DNA from: Terriglobia bacterium | Lineage (GTDB): Bacteria > Acidobacteriota > Vicinamibacteria > Vicinamibacterales > CAVVIG01 | DNA length: 64,000 nt | Assembly: GCA_020073005.1 (NCBI GenBank) | Contig: JAIQFX010000010.1 | Location: forward strand, 1-64,000 | Direction of reading: 5' to 3' | Part shown: positions 63,097 to 64,000 of the stretch, piece after piece | Layout of the letters: every line of letters begins with the position of its first letter | Position numbering within the stretch: the stretch's first letter is position 1 | The notes under the pieces: generated by a model | The model's database searches: none | Seen by the model: only the letters and a program-made list of their open reading frames with translations | Told to the model about the DNA's origin: nothing | Program-made: the position numbers and the translations under genes

Positions 63097-64000
63097 ATGA
63101 AACGCTCTTCCGTCCTGTCAGCCTCTCTCGTGCTCGCCGTCGTGATTGTCGCGGGTGCGCTCGTGCTGCCGCGCGTCCACGCTCAGGGCCTGGCCGGCAC
63201 GCCCGAACAAAAGGCCAAGCAGGCCGCCATCGAGAAATCCGTTCCGCAGATGTCGATCACGGAGGACGTGCTCTACCTCTCCATCCCCGGCCAGACGATG
63301 GGACAGACGGTGGGCGTCTCGAAGAATTCGAAAGGGCACCTGTTCGTGTACTCGCGCACCGGCCCGGGCGGCATGGCGCGCGGCGGGACGGCGGCGATGC
63401 TCTTCGAGTTCGACGAGAACAACAAGTTCGTCAAGCAGTGGGGTCCGAACAACTACGCCGCGTCGTTCGCGCACTCGGTCCGCGTCGACAAGTACGACAA
63501 CGTGTGGATGCTGGACGAGGGATCCAGCATGCTCGTCAAGTTCGACACGAATGCGATGCCGCGCATGCAGTTCGGCCGGACGCTCGAGGCGATCGACTAC
63601 CTCGAAGAGTTCCTCGAACGCGGCGAGAAGATTCCCGAAGCCCAGCGCCATCCCGTCGGACGCGTGGGCATCTTCAACCGGCCCACCGACGTGACCTGGG
63701 ATTCGCAGGACAACATCTACGTCTCCGACGGCTACGGCAACTCGCGCATCGTCAAGATCACGAAAGGCGGCCACTGGGTGAAGACGGTGGGCACGTACGG
63801 GTCAGGCCCGGATCAGTTCATCATCCCGCACAGCATCGTCGCGGACGGGCAGGACAACATCTACGTCGCCGATCGCAACAACTGGCGCATCAAGGTTTAC
63901 GACACCGATCTGAATCTGAAGAAGACCTACACGGGCATGGGCTCGCCGTGGGGTCTCTGCGTCAGTCCCGGCACTCCGCAGTATCTGTTCAGCGGCGACG
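63097..64000 (+). CDS. Secreted NHL/six-bladed beta-propeller protein, C-terminus beyond the window
   Basis: 301 codons are visible. Signal peptide (SLVLAVVIVAGALVLPRVHAQG), then propeller blades with the NHL-type pattern VGVSKNSKGHLFVYSR, SVRVDKYDNVWMLDEGSSMLVKFD, DVTWDSQDNIYVSDGYGNSRIVKI and SIVADGQDNIYVADRNNWRIKVYD. This kind of exported propeller includes peptidyl-hydroxyglycine lyase-like proteins of unknown role in Acidobacteriota. A GAGGAGG ribosome site precedes the ATG. It is 64 bases after the TolC gene; it may be the operon's fourth gene or a separate unit. Confidence 0.85.
   Translation, partial: MKRSSVLSASLVLAVVIVAGALVLPRVHAQGLAGTPEQKAKQAAIEKSVPQMSITEDVLYLSIPGQTMGQTVGVSKNSKGHLFVYSRTGPGGMARGGTAAMLFEFDENNKFVKQWGPNNYAASFAHSVRVDKYDNVWMLDEGSSMLVKFDTNAMPRMQFGRTLEAIDYLEEFLERGEKIPEAQRHPVGRVGIFNRPTDVTWDSQDNIYVSDGYGNSRIVKITKGGHWVKTVGTYGSGPDQFIIPHSIVADGQDNIYVADRNNWRIKVYDTDLNLKKTYTGMGSPWGLCVSPGTPQYLFSGD

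Overview
The window looks like chromosomal DNA of a high-GC, Gram-negative soil-type bacterium, most likely an Acidobacteriota member of the Vicinamibacteria kind. The clues are an ADOP-type duplicated permease, an Oar-like TonB-dependent receptor with an N-terminal carboxypeptidase-regulatory fold, a DUF5666 repeat lipoprotein, PHM-like copper monooxygenase and PVA-dehydrogenase-like secreted enzymes, and many small outer-membrane barrels. The assignment is inferred from gene content; no rRNA, tRNA or CRISPR array was seen.

Region 1 (0.3-14.9 kb, minus strand) is one tightly coupled exopolysaccharide operon, mostly with 4-base ATGA overlaps. It is headed by a specialised NusG paralogue, followed by an outer-membrane barrel, Wza-like exporter, Wzz/GumC-like chain-length protein, GlmS, a CpsD-type tyrosine kinase, an initiating sugar transferase, a frameshifted methyltransferase, an O-antigen ligase-like polymerase, and then a carrier-protein module (LLM flavin monooxygenase, DltA-like adenylating enzyme, GNAT, DltC-like carrier) and a GT4 glycosyltransferase. 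The carrier module suggests aminoacyl or acyl decoration of the polymer.

Region 2 (15.2-23.7 kb) has two Dpp/Opp-type permeases on the plus strand converging on a minus-strand operon: unknown protein, secreted subtilase, peptide-binding protein, TPR-CHAT protease-like protein. Region 3 (23.8-32.5 kb) holds small envelope proteins, a single-domain response regulator, and a trehalose operon (a membrane-sensor/OtsA fusion, DUF5752, TreT).

Region 4 (32.6-49.5 kb) is a series of secreted or membrane functions: a DAO-family oxidoreductase, a Tat protein, a 2OG-Fe dioxygenase, a B12-binding radical SAM protein, an ADOP permease, DUF504, a TonB-dependent receptor, a putative gluzincin, a cytochrome c/PHM-like enzyme, a cupin and a PVA-dehydrogenase-like protein whose signal region carries REP-like repeats. 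Region 5 (49.6-53.6 kb) is an accessory patch: a more A/T-rich PAS membrane protein, a DUF433 relic, a rhodanese, ParD with a frameshifted ParE, and a GYD protein.

Region 6 (53.7-63.0 kb) is the most interesting. A GAF-GAF-AAA-Fis sigma-54 activator lies between a divergent outer-membrane barrel gene and a small NHLP-clan (Os1348-like) peptide gene, which is itself divergent from an RND-TolC efflux operon. I can read a -24/-12 (sigma-54) promoter in front of each of the three flanking units and two near-identical 18-bp palindromic sites placed like activator-binding sites. Together they look like one self-contained envelope/efflux regulon. The window ends inside a beta-propeller protein.
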